A DNA stretch of 5,457 nucleotides from Eubacteriales Family XIII. Incertae Sedis bacterium (GTDB taxonomy: Bacteria; Bacillota; Clostridia; Peptostreptococcales; Anaerovoracaceae): contig JAISTF010000034.1 in NCBI GenBank assembly GCA_031272745.1, positions 1 to 5,457 of the forward strand, in the 5' to 3' direction. The translations under genes were made by a program, and so were the position numbers. The notes under the pieces are model-generated. The model made no database searches. It was not told the DNA's origin and saw only the letters and a program-made list of their open reading frames with translations. Below, one piece after another: positions 5,296 through 5,457 of the stretch; the stretch's first letter is position 1; each line of letters starts with the position of its first letter.

Positions 5296-5457
5296 TTTTC
5301 TTCACCCACCGGTTCCCCGAGGTCGACGAGTTCCGTGTGAAAACTCTCGCCGGAATAATCTTTGAATAAGTATTCGAGTGTCCCGCGTCTCGGCCCCGGC
5401 ACTCGCTCGACCACGATGCGCCCCCGTGCGTCGCTTCCGACATAAACGGCTTCATTC
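5289..5457 (-). CDS. mazE: MazE antitoxin, C-terminal part (runs off right edge)
   Basis: This frame is open from the right edge down to TAA 5289-5291. It gives about 55 residues: NEAVYVGSDARGRIVVERV, then GTLEYLFKDYSGESF, and HTELVDLGEPVGEEKW at the end. The first part matches the last strands of the AbrB-like DNA-binding domain. The remainder matches the flexible MazE tail that wraps and blocks MazF, whose usual ending is an acidic/Gly-Glu-Pro segment closing in Glu-x-Trp. The upstream DNA-binding half and the operon promoter lie outside the window. The coding region overlaps mazF by 7 nt (ATGGTAA), the expected order and coupling for an antitoxin-first operon. By family knowledge MazE and the MazEF complex repress their own promoter. 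Confidence 0.85.
   Translation of the reverse strand, partial: NEAVYVGSDARGRIVVERVPGPRRGTLEYLFKDYSGESFHTELVDLGEPVGEEKW

Overview
The window is high in GC apart from one AT-rich gap. It uses strong GGAGG-type ribosome binding sites and sigma-70/SigA-like -10 boxes. The gene families (a DUF6273-like membrane-anchored protein, a DinB with the DVNSAY active-site variant, a DusB-like tRNA dihydrouridine synthase, MazEF) fit a high-GC member of the Bacillota, most likely an uncultured clostridial gut or anaerobic lineage. That placement is inferred from protein style and rests on no marker gene.

Layout, left to right. (1) 1-588, plus strand: 3' part of a DusB-like tRNA-dihydrouridine synthase, cut by the window edge. 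(2) 637-1866, plus strand: a membrane-anchored protein with a low-complexity stalk, a DUF6273-like domain and a C-terminal PepSY-like domain. Its -10 box ends 7 nt before the ATG, so the message is probably leaderless. (3) 1891-3138, minus strand, convergent with the previous gene: a saccharopine-dehydrogenase-family NAD(P) oxidoreductase with its own promoter and a near-perfect Shine-Dalgarno. (4) 3252-4463, minus strand: a complete Y-family DNA polymerase (DinB/Pol IV type) with a clamp-binding motif, again apparently leaderless. (5) 4464-4680: an AT-rich divergent intergenic region carrying a 12-bp direct repeat, an 11-bp inverted repeat, phased A-tracts and a probable promoter. (6) 4681-4903, plus strand: the two ends of an AAA-type ATPase gene joined by a large internal deletion and out of frame, that is, a relic. 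(7) 4927-5295 and 5289-5457, minus strand: a MazF toxin and the C-terminal part of its MazE antitoxin, overlapping by 7 nt; the antitoxin runs off the right edge.

Genes 1-4 look like independent chromosomal transcription units with no shared pathway. From about 4500 to the right edge the character changes to accessory DNA: AT-rich control DNA, a broken ATPase and a toxin-antitoxin pair. I find no convincing new multi-gene system. The observations most worth a second look are the repeat-studded control region that now drives only a gene relic, the two apparently leaderless genes, and the domain combination of the membrane-anchored protein.
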